35,716 nucleotides of DNA from an uncultured Agathobacter sp. (GTDB lineage Bacteria > Bacillota > Clostridia > Lachnospirales > Lachnospiraceae). Shown piece by piece: positions 34,704 through 35,716 of the stretch. Every line of letters starts with the position of its first letter. Within the stretch, counting starts at the first letter, position 1. The stretch is from positions 1 through 35,716 of the forward strand of contig CAMDYX010000022.1 of NCBI GenBank assembly GCA_945910395.1, in the 5' to 3' direction. Below the pieces are notes generated by a model, which ran no database searches, was not told the DNA's origin, and was given only the letters and a program-made list of their open reading frames with translations. The translations under genes and the position numbers were made by a program.

Positions 34704-34843
34704 ATTGTCGTCCTCCTTTAATATAAGCTGCGGCACAATTGCCGTAATTTGTGAATTAGTATTTCCCTTCACAAGCTATGTTATGCGAAAGAAAACGCCA
34801 CAAGATTTTGAAGTTTTTCTTCTTCGTTTCATCTTGTGATTAT

Positions 34844-34872
34844 GTTATAGCACCAGTATTAGCACTCGTCAA
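34844..34872 (-). promoter_or_regulatory. Sigma-A promoter of hsp20-clpB
   Basis: On the minus strand TTGACG (34867-34872), a 17-base spacer and TATAAC (34844-34849). The -35 lies inside the CIRCE dyad, so a bound repressor would block polymerase. The leader to hsp20 is about 130 bases. Confidence 0.8.
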
Positions 34873-34885
34873 TAGTGAGTGCTAA
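34859..34885. promoter_or_regulatory. CIRCE operator (HrcA site)
   Basis: A perfect TTAGCACTC-N9-GAGTGCTAA inverted repeat, the binding site of the heat-shock repressor HrcA, overlaps the hsp20 promoter. Confidence 0.95.
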
Positions 34886-34924
34886 TAATTTATAAATTGT
34901 TAATATTTGTACTTTGACTCCCGC

Positions 34925-35664
34925 CCGCCTCTTGGCAGTCAAAATTGGGTGTACAGGCGGCTTTTTCAGTGCTCTACACCCAATTCTTCGACTCCATCCT
35001 CCTATTTTGGGTGTGGCAGCTTCTTTTCCTTGCCTCTACACCCAATTTCGGCTTTTCCGTAGCTCTCGCCTGCCTCTCGGCACGCTAAATTGGGTGTACA
35101 GCCTGCTTTTTCAAGGCTCTACACCCAATTCTTCCACTCCATCCTCTTATTTTGGGTGTAGCAGCTTCTTTTCCTTGCCTTTACACCCAATTTCGGCTTT
35201 TCCGTAGTTCTCGCCTGCCTCTTGGCAAGCTAAATTGGGTGTAGAAGCGGCTTTTTCCATGCTCTACACCCAATTCTTCGACTCTGTTCTCCTATTTTGG
35301 GTGTAGCAGCTTCTTTTCCTGGCCTTTACACCCAATTTCGGCTTTTCCGTAGCTCTCCGCAGCCTCTCGACAGTCAAAATTGGGTGTACCGCCTGCTTTT
35401 TCCATGCTCTACACCCAATTCTTCGACTCTATTCTCTTATTTTGGGTGTAGCAGCTTCTTTTCCTTGCCTCTACACCCAATTTCGGCTTTTCCGTAGCTC
35501 TCACCTGCCTCTTGGCACGAAAAATTGGGTGTACAGCCTGCTTTTTCCATGCTCTACACCCAATTCTTCGACTCTGTTCTCCTATTTTGGGTGTAGCAGC
35601 TTCTTTTCCTTGCCTTTACACCCAATTTCAGCTTTTCCGTAGCTCTCGCCTGCCTCTCGACGAT
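34925..35664. repeat. 145-bp tandem array (five units) rich in inverted motifs
   Basis: Five units have an exact 145-bp period (ATTGGGTGTA begins at 34944, 35089, 35234, 35379 and 35524) and a partial sixth follows. Each unit holds two dyads: AATTGGGTGTA with TACACCCAATT, and TTTTGGGTGTAG with a second TACACCCAATTTC, separated by pyrimidine-rich spacers (GCAGCTTCTTTTCCTTGCC). Units differ by scattered substitutions. Open frames in it are short, and 145 is not a multiple of three, so the frame changes at each unit; I regard it as non-coding. Bases 35665-35716 show nothing recognisable. Confidence 0.9.
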
Positions 35665-35716
35665 AAAGCCCATATAATGGTGTAAATTACAAATTCATAT
35701 AAAAAGAGCCAAGTGC

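Noticed and set aside
34914-35642. Plus-strand open frames of 66-97 codons in the 145-bp array.
   Set aside because: The period is not a multiple of three, so the frame is lost at each unit. Ribosome sites are lacking and the frames only repeat the array.
34925-35664. The tandem array as a CRISPR.
   Set aside because: Units of 145 bp repeat throughout; there are no unique spacers of equal size and no cas genes.

Overview
The window looks like chromosomal DNA of a spore-forming Lachnospiraceae (Clostridia, Bacillota). The reasons are moderate GC, strong AGGAGG-type ribosome binding sites, spoVA sporulation genes, LL-diaminopimelate aminotransferase (DapL), a class Ic aspartate aminotransferase and an HrcA/CIRCE heat-shock site. 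Genus is not claimed. Nearly all genes are on the minus strand. No rRNA, tRNA, CRISPR array, transposase or prophage gene was seen.

Layout. 1-2700: a spoVA group (39-aa membrane protein, spoVAA, spoVAB, an unknown gene, then spoVAC between inverted repeats). 2700-4700: a two-gene ThrE-type exporter on the plus strand, converging on a small alarmone synthetase through a shared palindromic terminator. 4800-10550: dnaE, pfkA, a SpoU-type RNA methyltransferase and a small TTG-start gene. 10800-15900: nitrogen and amino-acid metabolism (eukaryotic-type hisA, glnA, an ANTAR regulator, dapL), a stand-alone FakA-C-like domain and an unknown helical protein. 16000-18030: an InlB-B-repeat surface protein split by a -1 frameshift at an A7 heptamer. 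18170-20930: guaB and a CorC/HlyC-type protein on the plus strand. 20910-26840: a compact nine-gene Tad-like (type IVc pilus) operon. 27000-34700: a soluble chemoreceptor, aminotransferase-rarA, and hsp20-clpB under a CIRCE promoter. 34920-35665: a 145-bp tandem array rich in inverted repeats.

The best candidate for an undescribed system is the Tad-like operon. It has one CpaF/TadA ATPase, one polypeptide that appears to fuse TadB and TadC, two TadE-like proteins, four very small or pilin-like proteins that begin almost directly at an MK-x-I/L-x-x-E/N-YG signature without the usual Flp leader, and a large secreted InlB-repeat protein at the end. No prepilin peptidase, TadZ or leader-cleavage site is seen. 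About 3 kb away lies the second InlB-repeat protein, with its slip-prone frame.

Two non-coding signals also stand out: a dispersed palindromic (MITE- or REP-like) repeat family in at least six intergenic places, two copies of which bracket spoVAC as an inverted pair; and the 145-bp array, whose units each hold two dyads of the TTGGGTGTA / TACACCCAA motif.
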